64,000 nt of DNA from Chelativorans sp. AA-79 (GTDB lineage Bacteria > Pseudomonadota > Alphaproteobacteria > Rhizobiales > Rhizobiaceae): contig NZ_CP120361.1 of NCBI RefSeq assembly GCF_029457495.1, forward strand, positions 4,666,001 to 4,730,000, read 5' to 3'. Made by a program: the position numbers and the translations under genes. This document shows, one piece after another, positions 1 to 9,221 of this stretch. Position 1 is the first letter of the stretch. Every line of letters starts with the position of its first letter. The notes below the pieces were generated by a model, which saw only the letters and a program-made list of their open reading frames with translations, was not told where the DNA came from and did not search any database.

Positions 1-435
1 GGCCGCCACCGGCTGCCAGGCGATGCTGGTGACGAGCGAATTGCTCTCGTCGGAAAGCAGCGCCAGGAAGATGACGACGCCGAGTGCCGCACCATCGACG
101 ATGCCAAGCACGCTGGGCGAGGCGAGATCGTTGCGTGTGACCTTCTGAAGCAGGAAGCCGGCCATGGCGATCGCGCCGCCGGCGAGTGCCGCAAGGAGGA
201 CGCGCGGCAGCCGCAGCTGCAGGATGATGAGCTTATCGGTCCGCTCGCCGCCGCCCAAGAGGGCGGCGAGAACCTTTTCCAAAGGAATCCAGGTGGAGCC
301 GAAGGCCGTGCTGCCAAGCAGCAGGAGGGCTGCGACGGCGAGGAGCCCGAAGAGCACGGTGACCGCCCGCGCGCGGTCGCGGGCGAGGCTGCCGAGAGCG
401 GGGGCCGCCCGCTGAAGCTTCGCCGCCCCGCCCAT
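1..435 (-). CDS. FecCD-family siderophore ABC permease, partial
   Basis: Inner-membrane permease subunit for ferric-siderophore (or haem/cobalamin-type) uptake. Only the first 145 codons are in the window; the 3' end lies beyond base 1. After a basic N-terminus comes a hydrophobic helix, then the family hallmark LRLPRVLLAALAGGA and QKVTRNDLASPSVLG, which align with the same blocks of its neighbour (YRLPRAVVAPLVGAA, QTLSRNRIASPDTLG). The ATG overlaps the TGA of the upstream permease by one base (TGATG), so the two are translationally coupled and probably form a heterodimeric channel. The ATPase gene should lie off the left edge. Confidence 0.9.
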   Translation of the reverse strand, partial: MGGAAKLQRAAPALGSLARDRARAVTVLFGLLAVAALLLLGSTAFGSTWIPLEKVLAALLGGGERTDKLIILQLRLPRVLLAALAGGAIAMAGFLLQKVTRNDLASPSVLGIVDGAALGVVIFLALLSDESNSLVTSIAWQPVAA

Positions 436-1457
436 CAGGCCGCGCGCCTGCGGAGGAGCATGAGCAGCAGGCCCGCCCCCACGACACCGGTGATGGCGCC
501 CACGGGAGCCTCCGTCGGGTAAATGACGAAGCGGGCGAGGATGTCGGCCGCCGTCGCATAGACGGCGCCGATCAGCGCCGCTGCGCCAAGTTGCACGGTA
601 TGTCGCGAGCCGACGAGGGCACGCGCTGCATGTGGCACGACCAGCCCGACAAAGCTCACCGGGCCGGCCATCGCCACCGAGGCACCCGTGAGCAGCGCGA
701 CGGCCACGAAGCTTGCGACCCGGATCACGCGTACCGGCGCGCCCAGACTCTGCGCGGTCATGTCGTCCGTCTGCAGGGCGTCGAGCGGGCGGGCGAGAAG
801 CGCCGCGAGCAACCCGCCCGCCAACAGAAGGGGAAGGTTGCGCGCCACCAGATCGAGCGGCCGGTCCACGAAGGCGCCGGCGAGCCAGAAGAGGAGTTGC
901 TGCAGTTCCGCCTCGTTGACGGTGAGCACCACCTCGACCATGGCGTTCATCAGCCCGGCGAAGGTGACGCCCACGAGCACGATGCGCACCGGCGAAAGCC
1001 CGCCCGCCGTCGCTGCCAGCGCGAAGACGACAACGCTGGTGAGGAAGGCGCCGGCGGTCGCCGCGAAGGACAGCCCGACGAGCGAGGAGACGCCGAAGCC
1101 GGCGCTCGCCGCCACGACCGCCAGCGAGGCACCGGCATTCAAGCCCAGCGTGTCCGGCGAAGCGATGCGGTTGCGCGAAAGCGTCTGGACGATCACGCCC
1201 GCCACCCCGAGCGCGGCGCCCACCAGCGGCGCCACCACCGCGCGCGGCAGGCGGTATTCGCGGATTACCGTGTCGGCCTCGCTCGCGCCGGAGCCGGCAA
1301 GCGCGTTCCAGAGATCGCCGGGCGTATAGAGTGTGTAGCCCAGAAGCAGGCTGCCGAGTACCGCCAGACACAGCAGGGCCGCGAGGCCCGCATAGATGAA
1401 GGGCAGCCGGTTTCCGCCCTCGGCGGCGGGCAAGGCGATGGGCACGTAGCTGCTCAA
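435..1457 (-). CDS. FecCD-family siderophore ABC permease
   Basis: Polytopic inner-membrane permease of about 340 aa, the usual length for FecC/FecD/FepD-type subunits. It shows many hydrophobic helices, the YRLPRAVVAP block near residue 68 and the PHAARALVG block typical of the cytoplasmic loop contacting the ATPase. The longest reading starts at TTG 1457, with no clear Shine-Dalgarno sequence; GTG 1445 is an alternative. It is divergent from the binding-protein gene at 1540 and coupled to the next permease, so the three form one iron-uptake locus split over two strands. The chelate cannot be told from sequence. Confidence 0.9.
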   Translation of the reverse strand: MSSYVPIALPAAEGGNRLPFIYAGLAALLCLAVLGSLLLGYTLYTPGDLWNALAGSGASEADTVIREYRLPRAVVAPLVGAALGVAGVIVQTLSRNRIASPDTLGLNAGASLAVVAASAGFGVSSLVGLSFAATAGAFLTSVVVFALAATAGGLSPVRIVLVGVTFAGLMNAMVEVVLTVNEAELQQLLFWLAGAFVDRPLDLVARNLPLLLAGGLLAALLARPLDALQTDDMTAQSLGAPVRVIRVASFVAVALLTGASVAMAGPVSFVGLVVPHAARALVGSRHTVQLGAAALIGAVYATAADILARFVIYPTEAPVGAITGVVGAGLLLMLLRRRAA

Positions 1458-1539
1458 AGGTGATGTTGACAGTCAGGTTTGCTTCTGCTTCTTGCTGTCC
1501 CAAATTCCCACTGTGTTTGTCAAGTTAGGTGCGCCCGCC

Positions 1540-2457
1540 ATGTTCCGTCGCCAGTTGCTTTCCACCCTTGCGGCTCTGCCGCTTCTTCTCGCCGCCGCTG
1601 GGCTGGAGGCGGCCGAGATCACGCATGCGATGGGCACGACCGAGGTGCCGGACGATCCGCAGCGCGTGGTGGTGCTCACCAATGAAGGGACGGAGGCGCT
1701 GCTCGCCGTCGGCATCAAGCCGGTGGGCGCGGTGCGCTCCTGGCTCGGCGACCCGTGGTACGCGCACATCGCCGAACAGATGGAGGGCGTGGAGGTCGTA
1801 GGCGAGGAATCGGCGGTCAATCTGGAGCTCATCGCCGCACTCCAGCCCGATCTCATCATCGGCAACAAGACGCGCCAGGAGAAGATCTATGAGCAGCTTT
1901 CGGCCATCGCGCCGACGGTGTTCGCGGAGCGGCTGCGCGGCGACTGGAAGATCAATTTCGCGCTCTACACCGAGGCCGTGGGCAAGGAGGCGGAGGGCCA
2001 GGCCGTGCTCGACCGCTACAACGCCCGCGTCGCGGCGCTGAGCGAGGCGCTCGGTGACCGAAAGCAGGAGAAGATCTCGCTCGTGCGCTTCATGCCCGGC
2101 CGCACCCGCATCTACTACAAGGACACATTCCCCGGCCTCATCCTGTCCGAGATCGGCTTTGCCCGCCCGGAAAGCCAGGACAAGGAGACGTTCGCCGACG
2201 AGGTGACGAAGGAGCGCATTCCCGAAATGGAGGGCGATCGGCTCTTCTACTTCGTCTATGAAACGGGCGACGGAAGCGCGGAGGCGCTCGCCCAGGAATG
2301 GACCAAAGAGCCGCTCTGGCAGAACCTCGAAGTGGTGAAGGCCGGCAAGGCAATGCCCGTGGACGACGCGATCTGGAACACGGCAGGCGGCGTAATCGCG
2401 GCCAACCTCATGCTCGGCCAGCTCGCCGAGATCTATGGAATCTCTCTGCCTGAATAA
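1540..2457 (+). CDS. Siderophore ABC transporter substrate-binding protein
   Basis: Periplasmic binding protein (305 aa) of the FecB/FhuD/BtuF type, predicted to deliver a ferric chelate to the permeases encoded divergently. The chosen ATG gives a clean signal peptide (MFRRQLLSTLAALPLLLAAA, then GLEAAE); the longer reading from 1492 would put 16 unlikely residues before it. AGGT about 10 bases upstream may serve as ribosome site. The mature protein has the ITHAMGTTEVPDDPQRVVVL opening strand and the LELIAALQPDLIIG motif usual for the family. It is followed by a good hairpin terminator, so it is probably transcribed alone. Confidence 0.9.
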   Translation: MFRRQLLSTLAALPLLLAAAGLEAAEITHAMGTTEVPDDPQRVVVLTNEGTEALLAVGIKPVGAVRSWLGDPWYAHIAEQMEGVEVVGEESAVNLELIAALQPDLIIGNKTRQEKIYEQLSAIAPTVFAERLRGDWKINFALYTEAVGKEAEGQAVLDRYNARVAALSEALGDRKQEKISLVRFMPGRTRIYYKDTFPGLILSEIGFARPESQDKETFADEVTKERIPEMEGDRLFYFVYETGDGSAEALAQEWTKEPLWQNLEVVKAGKAMPVDDAIWNTAGGVIAANLMLGQLAEIYGISLPE

Positions 2458-2481
2458 GCCAGCATTCAACACCTCTTCTTC

Positions 2482-2507
2482 GGCGGGCCTTTGTGTCCGC
2501 CTTTTTT
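2482..2507 (+). terminator. Rho-independent terminator of the binding-protein gene
   Basis: GGCGGGC (2482-2488) can pair with GTCCGCC (2495-2501), allowing one G-U pair, over a six-base loop, followed by six T (2502-2507). It lies 25 bases after the stop of the siderophore-binding protein. Confidence 0.8.
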
Positions 2508-2566
2508 GTTTGTGCTGCGCCTCGGTCCTGCGGGCGGCAGGTGTGCCTCACGGTATCCAGATATTT

Positions 2567-2602
2567 TCATTCGATTGACTTAATCATTCGATCGATTTAT
2601 AA
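2567..2602 (+). promoter_or_regulatory. cecR-ybh promoter with candidate CecR operator
   Basis: TTGACT (2575-2580) and TTATAA (2597-2602), 16 bases apart, make a good sigma-70-type promoter 32 bases before the cecR start. The spacer contains the imperfect palindrome AATCATTCGATCGATT (2582-2597, 12 of 16 positions symmetric). The nine-base word TCATTCGAT occurs twice, at 2567-2575 and 2584-2592. TetR-family regulators commonly bind such sites in their own promoters, so autorepression by CecR is inferred. Confidence 0.65.
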
Positions 2603-2633
2603 GCGGCCTGCAACCATTGCAGAGGCTTACTTC

Positions 2634-3338
2634 ATGTCGCAGCAAAGACGTCCGTCCCGGGACCGAACCACTGCCAAACGGAGCGATCCGCGCGAAAGGC
2701 TTTTGAAGGCTGCGGTCGACGTGTTCGGCCGCTACGGCTTCGACGGCGCGTCGACGCGGATGCTCGCCGACGCGGCCGGCGTCAATCTCCAGGCCATCCC
2801 CTACTATTTTGGCGGCAAGGAGGGGCTCTACATCGCCGCGGCCGAGCATATCGGCACCCTCATTTCCGCTCATGTCACCGAGCTGCGGGAGATGGTGCAC
2901 GGGCGCCTGCAAGAGGCGGACCTGGAAGGCAGGGGGATCGAGACGGCCGAGGCGCGGCAGCTCCTCACCAGGATCGCACACACCATGGCGGCGCTCTTCG
3001 TCAGCGACGAATCCGAGCCCTGGGCGCGCTTCCTCATCCGCGAGCAGATGGAGCCCACAGAGGCCTTCGAGCGGGTCTATGAGGGCGTGATGAAGCCCAT
3101 GCTGGAGGTGACCGGCCGGCTCGTCGGCATCATCATCGGCGAAGATCCCGACACGAACCATGTCAAGCTTCGGACGATCACGCTCCTTGGCGGTGTGATG
3201 GTCTTCCGCATGGCGCGCGCCGCCGTCCTCGCCCAGCTCGGATGGGCGGGGTTCGGGAAGTCCGAGGCCGAGGAGATCCGGGCCATCGCCGCCGAGTTGG
3301 TGGCATCGCTCCACCGGGAGGCGCGCCATGAGACGTAG
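2634..3338 (+). CDS. cecR: TetR-family regulator CecR
   Basis: Transcription factor of 234 aa. An N-terminal TetR helix-turn-helix (about residues 22-65: [19 protein letters not shown], then [20 protein letters not shown]) is followed by the CecR-type ligand domain (YbiH/DUF1956). ATG 2634 was chosen because it lies just after a promoter and starts a normal-length protein; upstream in-frame sequence overlaps that promoter. In E. coli CecR controls the ybhGFSR efflux operon and rhlE, and here it directly precedes the same four genes, overlapping ybhG by 11 bases. The context makes the identification strong; the ligand is unknown. Confidence 0.88.
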   Translation: MSQQRRPSRDRTTAKRSDPRERLLKAAVDVFGRYGFDGASTRMLADAAGVNLQAIPYYFGGKEGLYIAAAEHIGTLISAHVTELREMVHGRLQEADLEGRGIETAEARQLLTRIAHTMAALFVSDESEPWARFLIREQMEPTEAFERVYEGVMKPMLEVTGRLVGIIIGEDPDTNHVKLRTITLLGGVMVFRMARAAVLAQLGWAGFGKSEAEEIRAIAAELVASLHREARHET

Positions 3339-4353
3339 GCTTCTTGCGATCTTCGCGCTTCTTGCGGCAGGGGCAGCAGCGGCCGGCTGGTGGTACGGCC
3401 TGCCGTCCCGCTTCGGCTGGACGCAGCCTGAGGAGCCAGGCCTTACGCTCTACGGCAATGTGGACATCCGCCAGGTGCAGCTCGGCTTCCGCGTGAGCGG
3501 CCGCATCGCCGAGATGTTGGTGGACGAGGGCGACCGGGTGGAGAAAGGAGAGTTGTTGGCTCGTCTAGACGACCAGACCTATGTCGATGCCGTAAACGCG
3601 GCGGAAGCGCAGGTGGCGAACCAGCAGGCGAACCTCGCCAAGCTCGAGGCCGGCCCGCGCCAGGCCGAGATCGCCCAGGCGCGCGCGGCACTTGCCGAGC
3701 AAACTTACAATCTCGCAAATGCCGAGCAGGCGCTGGAGCGGGCGCGCCAGCTCCGCCCGAGCGGCGCCATCTCGCAGGCCGCGTTCGACCAGGCGCAGGC
3801 CGCGCGGGACATGGCGGCCGCACGGGTGGACGCCGCGCAGGAAGCCCTCCACCTGCTCGAGGAAGGCACGCGGAAGGAAGACATCGCGGCGGCGCAGGCA
3901 AGCCTGCAGGGCGCGCAAGCCAATCTTGCCTCGGCCAAGACCTCGCTTAGCGATGCGGAGCTTCGCGCGCCGGCCAAAGGCGTGATCCTTTCGCGCGTGC
4001 GTGAGCCGGGCGCGATCGTGTCGACCGGCGATGCCGTCTACGTGCTCTCCCTCGACGAGCCGGTCTGGGTGCGCACCTATGTCGAGGAGCCGGATCTGGG
4101 ACGCATTCATCCGGGCATGGCGGTCGAGGTCGTCACCGACACGGCGCCGGACAAGCCCTATCGAGGCAAGGTCGGCTTCATCTCGCCGGTGGCGGAGTTC
4201 ACGCCGAAATCCGTCGAGACACCGGAACTCAGGACCGATCTCGTCTATCGCCTGCGTGTGGTGGTGGAGGAGCCGGATACCGGCCTGCGCCAGGGCATGC
4301 CCGTCACCGTCCGCGTGCTGGAGAGCGGGGCCGAGGACGCGGCAGCGGACTGA
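3328..4353 (+). CDS. ybhG: HlyD-type periplasmic adaptor YbhG
   Basis: Membrane-fusion protein of 341 aa linking the YbhFSR ABC exporter to the periplasm or outer membrane. It has an N-terminal anchor helix ([20 protein letters not shown]), a biotinyl-lipoyl half motif ([20 protein letters not shown]), a long Ala/Gln-rich coiled-coil hairpin at about 85-205, the second lipoyl half ([18 protein letters not shown]), and a C-terminal beta-barrel ([15 protein letters not shown]). Length and domain order match E. coli YbhG. It overlaps cecR and lies 10 bases before ybhF, so it is part of one operon. Confidence 0.9.
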   Translation: MRRRLLAIFALLAAGAAAAGWWYGLPSRFGWTQPEEPGLTLYGNVDIRQVQLGFRVSGRIAEMLVDEGDRVEKGELLARLDDQTYVDAVNAAEAQVANQQANLAKLEAGPRQAEIAQARAALAEQTYNLANAEQALERARQLRPSGAISQAAFDQAQAARDMAAARVDAAQEALHLLEEGTRKEDIAAAQASLQGAQANLASAKTSLSDAELRAPAKGVILSRVREPGAIVSTGDAVYVLSLDEPVWVRTYVEEPDLGRIHPGMAVEVVTDTAPDKPYRGKVGFISPVAEFTPKSVETPELRTDLVYRLRVVVEEPDTGLRQGMPVTVRVLESGAEDAAAD

Positions 4354-4363
4354 GGATAAGCCC

Positions 4364-6094
4364 ATGAGCGCGGAATTCGTCCGCATGTCGGATGTCACCA
4401 AGCGGTTCGGGAGCGCGCCTCCGGCTCTCGACGCGGTGTCCGGCTCGATCCGCGGCGGTGAGATCACCGGCCTGGTCGGGCCGGACGGCGCCGGCAAGAC
4501 GACGCTCATCCGGCTCATGACCGGACTGATGGCGCCTGACGGCGGCACCATCGAGGTACTGGGTTTCGACACGCGGAAGGATCCCGCGAGCATCCAGGCC
4601 GCCATCGGCTACATGCCGCAGCGCTTCGGCCTCTACGAAGATCTCTCCGTCCAGGAGAATCTGGACCTCTATGCCGATCTGCGCGGACTGCCCTTGCCCG
4701 AGCGCCCGGCGGTCTTCGACGAGTTGCTCACCTTCACGGACCTGAAGCGCTTCACCGCGCGGCTCGCCGGCAAGCTTTCGGGCGGCATGAAGCAAAAACT
4801 CGGGCTCGCCTGCGCGCTTCTGAAAAAACCTCGCCTCCTGCTTCTCGACGAGCCCGGCGTGGGCGTCGACCCGATCTCGCGCCGTGACCTCTGGGCCATG
4901 GTCGAAGACCTGACCAAGGAGGGGATCGGCGTGGTCTGGTCCACCGCCTATCTGGACGAGGCAGAGGCCTGCCACCGCGTCCTCCTTCTCAACGAGGGAA
5001 AACTGCTCTTCGCCGGTACGCCTTCCGAACTCACGGACCGGGTCGGCGGCCGCGTATACAAACTCACCGGCATTGAAGGGCGCCGGCGGCCGATCCTGAC
5101 GGAAGTGCTCGCCCAGGCGGGCGTGGTCGACGGCGTGATCCAAGGCGAGGCCATCCGGCTCGTGCTCGACGCAGGGAAGCCGCAGGGCTGGAAGGCGACC
5201 GATCTCGCCGGACGGACAGCGATGCTGAAACCTGCCCAGCCGCGTTTCGAGGACGCCTTCGTCGACATGCTTGGCGGTGGGCCCGGCGGACAGTCGAAGC
5301 TCGCGGATGCCGCCGTTCCGCGCAACGAGGACGGCGGTCGCGCGGTCATCGAGGCAAAGGGCCTTACCAAACGGTTCGGCGACTTCACGGCCGCGAGCGA
5401 CATCACCTTCTCCATCCCGCGCGGGCAGATCTTCGGCCTCCTCGGCCCTAACGGCGCGGGAAAATCGACCACCTTCAAAATGCTCTGCGGACTGCTGAAG
5501 CCAACCGAGGGCGAAGGCCGCGTGGCCGGCTTCGACCTGCGGCGCGACACGGCGGAGGCGCGCAACCGCCTCGGCTATATGGCGCAGAAATTCTCGCTCT
5601 ACGGCGACCTCAGCGTCGCACAGAACCTCGCCTTCTTCGCGGGAGTCTACGGCCTCAGGGGCGCTCGCAAACGCGAACGCGTCGATCTCATGGCCGAGAT
5701 CTTCAATTTCGGGCCGTTGCTTTCCATGTCGGCCAAGGACCTGCCGCTCGGCCTGAAACAGCGGCTCGCGCTCGCCTGCGCCATGCTGCACGAGCCCGAG
5801 GCGCTCTTCCTGGACGAACCCACATCCGGCGTCGACCCCATCACGCGGCGCGAGTTCTGGACCCATATCAACGGCCTCGTCGAGAAAGGCGTCACCGTGC
5901 TCGTCACCACCCATTTCATGGACGAGGCGGAATATTGCGACCGCATCTCGCTCATCTATCGCGGCCGCTCCATCGCGCTCGGCTCGCCGGACGAGCTGAA
6001 GGCGAGCGTGGCTACGGCGGAAAATCCCGACCCGACCATGGAGGATGCCTTCATCGCGCTCGTGAAGAACTCCGATCCCGCGGAGGCGGCATGA
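4364..6094 (+). CDS. ybhF: Tandem-domain ABC exporter ATPase YbhF
   Basis: Two ABC nucleotide-binding domains fused in one 576-aa chain, the length of E. coli YbhF. Domain 1 has Walker A GPDGAGKTT (about 39-47), signature LSGGMKQK and Walker B LLLLDEPGVGVDP. Domain 2 has Walker A GPNGAGKST (about 361-369), a degenerate signature LPLGLKQR and Walker B ALFLDEPTSGVDP. Each domain keeps its glutamate after Walker B. Start ATG 4364 follows GAGGATAAG. The stop overlaps the ybhS ATG (ATGA). It powers export by YbhS-YbhR; in E. coli the system has been linked to drug tolerance and cation export. Confidence 0.92.
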   Translation: MSAEFVRMSDVTKRFGSAPPALDAVSGSIRGGEITGLVGPDGAGKTTLIRLMTGLMAPDGGTIEVLGFDTRKDPASIQAAIGYMPQRFGLYEDLSVQENLDLYADLRGLPLPERPAVFDELLTFTDLKRFTARLAGKLSGGMKQKLGLACALLKKPRLLLLDEPGVGVDPISRRDLWAMVEDLTKEGIGVVWSTAYLDEAEACHRVLLLNEGKLLFAGTPSELTDRVGGRVYKLTGIEGRRRPILTEVLAQAGVVDGVIQGEAIRLVLDAGKPQGWKATDLAGRTAMLKPAQPRFEDAFVDMLGGGPGGQSKLADAAVPRNEDGGRAVIEAKGLTKRFGDFTAASDITFSIPRGQIFGLLGPNGAGKSTTFKMLCGLLKPTEGEGRVAGFDLRRDTAEARNRLGYMAQKFSLYGDLSVAQNLAFFAGVYGLRGARKRERVDLMAEIFNFGPLLSMSAKDLPLGLKQRLALACAMLHEPEALFLDEPTSGVDPITRREFWTHINGLVEKGVTVLVTTHFMDEAEYCDRISLIYRGRSIALGSPDELKASVATAENPDPTMEDAFIALVKNSDPAEAA

Positions 6095-7251
6095 GCACGG
6101 AGGCGCTTGAAGGGGCTGACCGGGCGACCCCGCCCATCGGCCGTGCGCGCCGTTTCGCAGCGCTCGTGCGCAAGGAGAGCCTGCAGATCATGCGCGATCC
6201 GAGCAGCATCTTGATCGCCTTCGTGCTGCCGCTCATCCTGCTCGTCATCTTCGGCTATGGCGTCTCGCTCGACACCACCCGCACGCGCATCGGCCTCGTC
6301 ATCGAGGACGCCACGCCGATTGCGCAGGATCTTGCAGCAAGCTTCCAGGCCTCCCGCTACTTCGACGTGGCCACCGGCCGCGACCGGCGCGAATTCGACG
6401 AAGATCTCGTCCTCGGCCGGGTTCGAGGCATCGTTGTGATTCCGGCAAACTTTGCCGATGTGGCGGCGGGCGGGGGATCGCCGGAACTCCAGGTGATTGT
6501 TGACGGATCGGACCCCAACACGGCCAATTTCGTGCAGAACTACGTGCAGGGCGTGGTGGGCACGTGGACAGCGCAGCGCGCGGCCGAAGTGGCGGCGCGG
6601 CCACCTGTCATCTCGGTCGAGCAGCGCTTCTGGTTCAACCCGGAGCTTGCGAGCCGCAACTTCCTCGTCCCCGGCTCCATCGCCATCGTGATGACGCTGG
6701 TGGGAACTTTGCTCACATCGCTCGTGGTGGCGCGCGAATGGGAACGCGGCACCATGGAAGCCATGATGGCGACGCCCGTTACCGCGGCGGAGCTGCTAGC
6801 CGGCAAGATCCTGCCCTATTTCATCCTCGGCCTCGCCTCCATGTCGCTCTGCGTGCTGATCGCCGTCTTCGTCTTCGGCGTGCCGTTCCGGGGCTCAGTG
6901 CTGGCGCTCTACGCGCTCTCGGCAAGCTTCCTCATGCCTGCACTGGGCCAGGGACTCCTCATCTCGGCCGCGACCAAGAACCAGTTCCTCGCCTCGCAGC
7001 TCGCGCTCTTGTCGGCCTTCCTGCCGGCCTTCCTGCTCTCGGGCTTCCTGTTCGAGATCAATTCGATGCCATGGATCATCCAGATCATCACGACGATCGT
7101 CCCCGCGCGCTATCTTATCCCGAGCCTGCAGAGCGTGTTCCTGGCCGGCGATATCTGGCCCATGTTCCTGCGCGCCATCGCCGTGATGCTCACCATCGGC
7201 GCCATCCTGTTCATCCTCGCCGCCCGCAGCACGCGCAAGAGGATCGCCTGA
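6091..7251 (+). CDS. ybhS: ABC-2 exporter permease YbhS
   Basis: Inner-membrane ABC-2-type permease of 386 aa. One N-terminal membrane helix (ILIAFVLPLILLVIFGYGVS), a large periplasmic domain (about 60-200), then five C-terminal helices. The cytoplasmic coupling region WERGTMEAMMATPVTAAELL is the classic ABC-2 motif. Its ATG overlaps the ybhF stop by four bases. It is expected to form a heterodimer with YbhR, encoded immediately downstream. Confidence 0.9.
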   Translation: MSTEALEGADRATPPIGRARRFAALVRKESLQIMRDPSSILIAFVLPLILLVIFGYGVSLDTTRTRIGLVIEDATPIAQDLAASFQASRYFDVATGRDRREFDEDLVLGRVRGIVVIPANFADVAAGGGSPELQVIVDGSDPNTANFVQNYVQGVVGTWTAQRAAEVAARPPVISVEQRFWFNPELASRNFLVPGSIAIVMTLVGTLLTSLVVAREWERGTMEAMMATPVTAAELLAGKILPYFILGLASMSLCVLIAVFVFGVPFRGSVLALYALSASFLMPALGQGLLISAATKNQFLASQLALLSAFLPAFLLSGFLFEINSMPWIIQIITTIVPARYLIPSLQSVFLAGDIWPMFLRAIAVMLTIGAILFILAARSTRKRIA

Positions 7252-7252
7252 C

Positions 7253-8365
7253 ATGTGGTGGACCCGGCTCAAGGCCCTCATCGTCAAGGAGCTTCTTGCG
7301 ATCCTGCGTGATCCGCGGGGGCGGCTGATCCTGATCGGGCCGCCGATCCTGCAACTCCTCGTCTTCTCCTACGCCGCGACGCTCGAGGTGAAGAACGTGG
7401 ACATCCTCGTGCTCAACCGGGATTCCGGGGCGTGGAGCCAGGAACTGATGCACCGCATCGCCGGCGCACCCACCTTCCGCAGCATCACCAGGGTGGAAAG
7501 CCCTGAGGCGCTGCGCAAGGGCATCGACCGGCAGGAGGCGATCGCGGCCATCCATATCGGCCCGACCTTCTCACGCGACATCGCCGCAGGGAGGCAAGCC
7601 GACCTGCAGATCATCCTCGACGGCCGGCGCTCCAATGCGGCGCAGATCGTCGCCGGCTATCTCAACCAGGTCGTCAACGCTTTGGCGGGCGATATTGCTG
7701 CGGGAAGGCGCGGAGCCGGGCAGTCCGTCACCGTCGTCCCGCGCAACTGGTTCAACCAGAACCTCATCTTCCAATGGTTCATGGTGCCCAATCTGGTGGC
7801 GGCGATCGCGCTGCTCATCGGCCTCGTGGTGACCGCCCTTTCCATCGCGCGCGAGCGCGAACTCGGCACCTTCGACCAGCTCATGGTCTCGCCGCTCAGG
7901 ACGCACGAGATCCTGATCGGCAAGGTCATCCCGCCGATGCTCATCGGCACCTTTCACATGACGATCTATATCCTGGCGGCGATTTACGTTTTCGGCGTGC
8001 CGCTCCGGGGCTCGCTGCTGATGCTCTACGGAAGCAGCATCTTCTATCTGCTCGCGGTGGTGGGTGTCGGCCTCTTCATCTCGGCGCTCGCCATGACCCA
8101 GCAGCAGGCGATCCTCGGCGCCTTCCTCTTCATGGTGCCGGCGATGCTGCTTTCCGGTTTCGCGACACCGATCGAGAACATGCCGGACTGGCTGCAGCCG
8201 ATCACCTATGCCAGCCCGTTGCGCTATTTCCTCGTAATCGTGCGGGGCGTGTTCCTGAAGGACCTGCCACTTGGCGAGGCCGTACAGAACACGGTACCCC
8301 TCGCCATCATCGCCTTCGTGACGCTCGCAGCAGCGGCGTGGCTGTTCCGCAGGAGGATGGAGTGA
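7253..8365 (+). CDS. ybhR: ABC-2 exporter permease YbhR
   Basis: Second ABC-2 permease of the exporter, 370 aa, with the same architecture as YbhS: first helix (LILIGPPILQLLVFSYAATL), periplasmic domain, and five C-terminal helices with the coupling motif ERELGTFDQLMVSPLRTHEI. It starts one base after the ybhS stop codon. It is the last gene of the operon and converges on the IclR-family gene after only nine bases; no terminator hairpin is visible in between. Confidence 0.9.
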   Translation: MWWTRLKALIVKELLAILRDPRGRLILIGPPILQLLVFSYAATLEVKNVDILVLNRDSGAWSQELMHRIAGAPTFRSITRVESPEALRKGIDRQEAIAAIHIGPTFSRDIAAGRQADLQIILDGRRSNAAQIVAGYLNQVVNALAGDIAAGRRGAGQSVTVVPRNWFNQNLIFQWFMVPNLVAAIALLIGLVVTALSIARERELGTFDQLMVSPLRTHEILIGKVIPPMLIGTFHMTIYILAAIYVFGVPLRGSLLMLYGSSIFYLLAVVGVGLFISALAMTQQQAILGAFLFMVPAMLLSGFATPIENMPDWLQPITYASPLRYFLVIVRGVFLKDLPLGEAVQNTVPLAIIAFVTLAAAAWLFRRRME

Positions 8366-8374
8366 GGCGGCAAA

Positions 8375-9178
8375 TCACCGTCGCCGCCAGCCCAGCCTTT
8401 CCTCGATACGCCTTGCGCTTTCCTTGACCAGCGCCTTCAGGTCGGGGGCCGCCTGATGGACCTTGTGATCGGGCACGACGATGGAAACCGTCGCCCGGCA
8501 GGCGCCGTCGTTGTCGACTATCGGAGCGGCGATGCAGGCGACGGAGAAATCCGACTCGCCCGCCTGAATGCAGAGTCCCTCTTCGAACACCCTGCGCGAG
8601 GCTTGCGTCAGCTTCTCCACGTCGGTTTCCGCGCGGCCGGTGGGCGATGGGCGCGTGGAACGGGCATAGATCTCGCGGCGCTCATGCTCCGGCAGGTGGC
8701 CCACGAGAAGCCTGCCCGAGGCGGACCAGTTGAGCGGCGTGCGCGTTCCAACACGGGAAGCGACGTAATAATGGTCCGGCCCGTCGAACATGGCGAGCAC
8801 CACCATGTTGTCGCCGTCGCGGCCGCAGATCTGCACCGTCTCGCGCGAGCCGATGGCGAGATCCGTCATCTCCTGGGTGGCGGCGCTCAGGAGATCGAGC
8901 CGGCGGGCATAGGTGAGACCGTAGTGGTAAAGCCGCGGGCCGAACCAGAGCGCGCCGTTTTCCTGCCGGTCGAGCACCTGTTTCTCCACGAGGTCGTCGA
9001 CGATGACATAGATCGTGGAGAGCGGCGCGCCCACGGCACGCGCAACTTCATAGGCGGTCGCCGGCTGGTCCTGCTCCTGGAGGAAATCGAGCACCTGCAT
9101 GATGCGGTCGAGCGCGCTCGTGCGCGTGCGCCTGGCGCCAGACTCGCCCGCGGCAGGTTCGGTTTTCACCGTGCTCAT
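8375..9178 (-). CDS. IclR-family transcriptional regulator
   Basis: Regulator of 267 aa. Winged helix-turn-helix at about 20-80 (ALDRIMQVLDFLQEQ, then GAPLSTIYVIVDDLVEKQVL) and a C-terminal IclR effector domain (LDLLSAATQEMTDLAIGSRE; SFV-type core SDFSVACIAAPIVDNDG). ATG 9178 is preceded by GGAAGAGG. It lies downstream of the SelA-like gene on the same strand with a 43-base gap, and probably senses the substrate of the catabolic operon encoded at 9222-17707. Whether it activates or represses cannot be told. Confidence 0.88.
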   Translation of the reverse strand: MSTVKTEPAAGESGARRTRTSALDRIMQVLDFLQEQDQPATAYEVARAVGAPLSTIYVIVDDLVEKQVLDRQENGALWFGPRLYHYGLTYARRLDLLSAATQEMTDLAIGSRETVQICGRDGDNMVVLAMFDGPDHYYVASRVGTRTPLNWSASGRLLVGHLPEHERREIYARSTRPSPTGRAETDVEKLTQASRRVFEEGLCIQAGESDFSVACIAAPIVDNDGACRATVSIVVPDHKVHQAAPDLKALVKESARRIEERLGWRRR

Positions 9179-9221
9179 CCTCTTCCTTTCAGCCCGTTCG
9201 AGCCGGCTATACCATCTGCGA

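Noticed and set aside
591..1463. A 290-codon plus-strand open frame
   Set aside because: Antisense to the FecCD permease; composition is His/Arg/Glu-rich as expected for the reverse of membrane-protein codons.
1466..1523. TTGACA at 1466 and its complement at 1518-1523 as paired divergent promoters of the iron locus
   Set aside because: No acceptable -10 hexamer at the right distance on either strand, and no clear Fur, RirA or Irr site could be defended.
4304..5914. A 536-codon minus-strand open frame
   Set aside because: Antisense to ybhF, whose motifs are all intact; composition is typical of a shadow frame.
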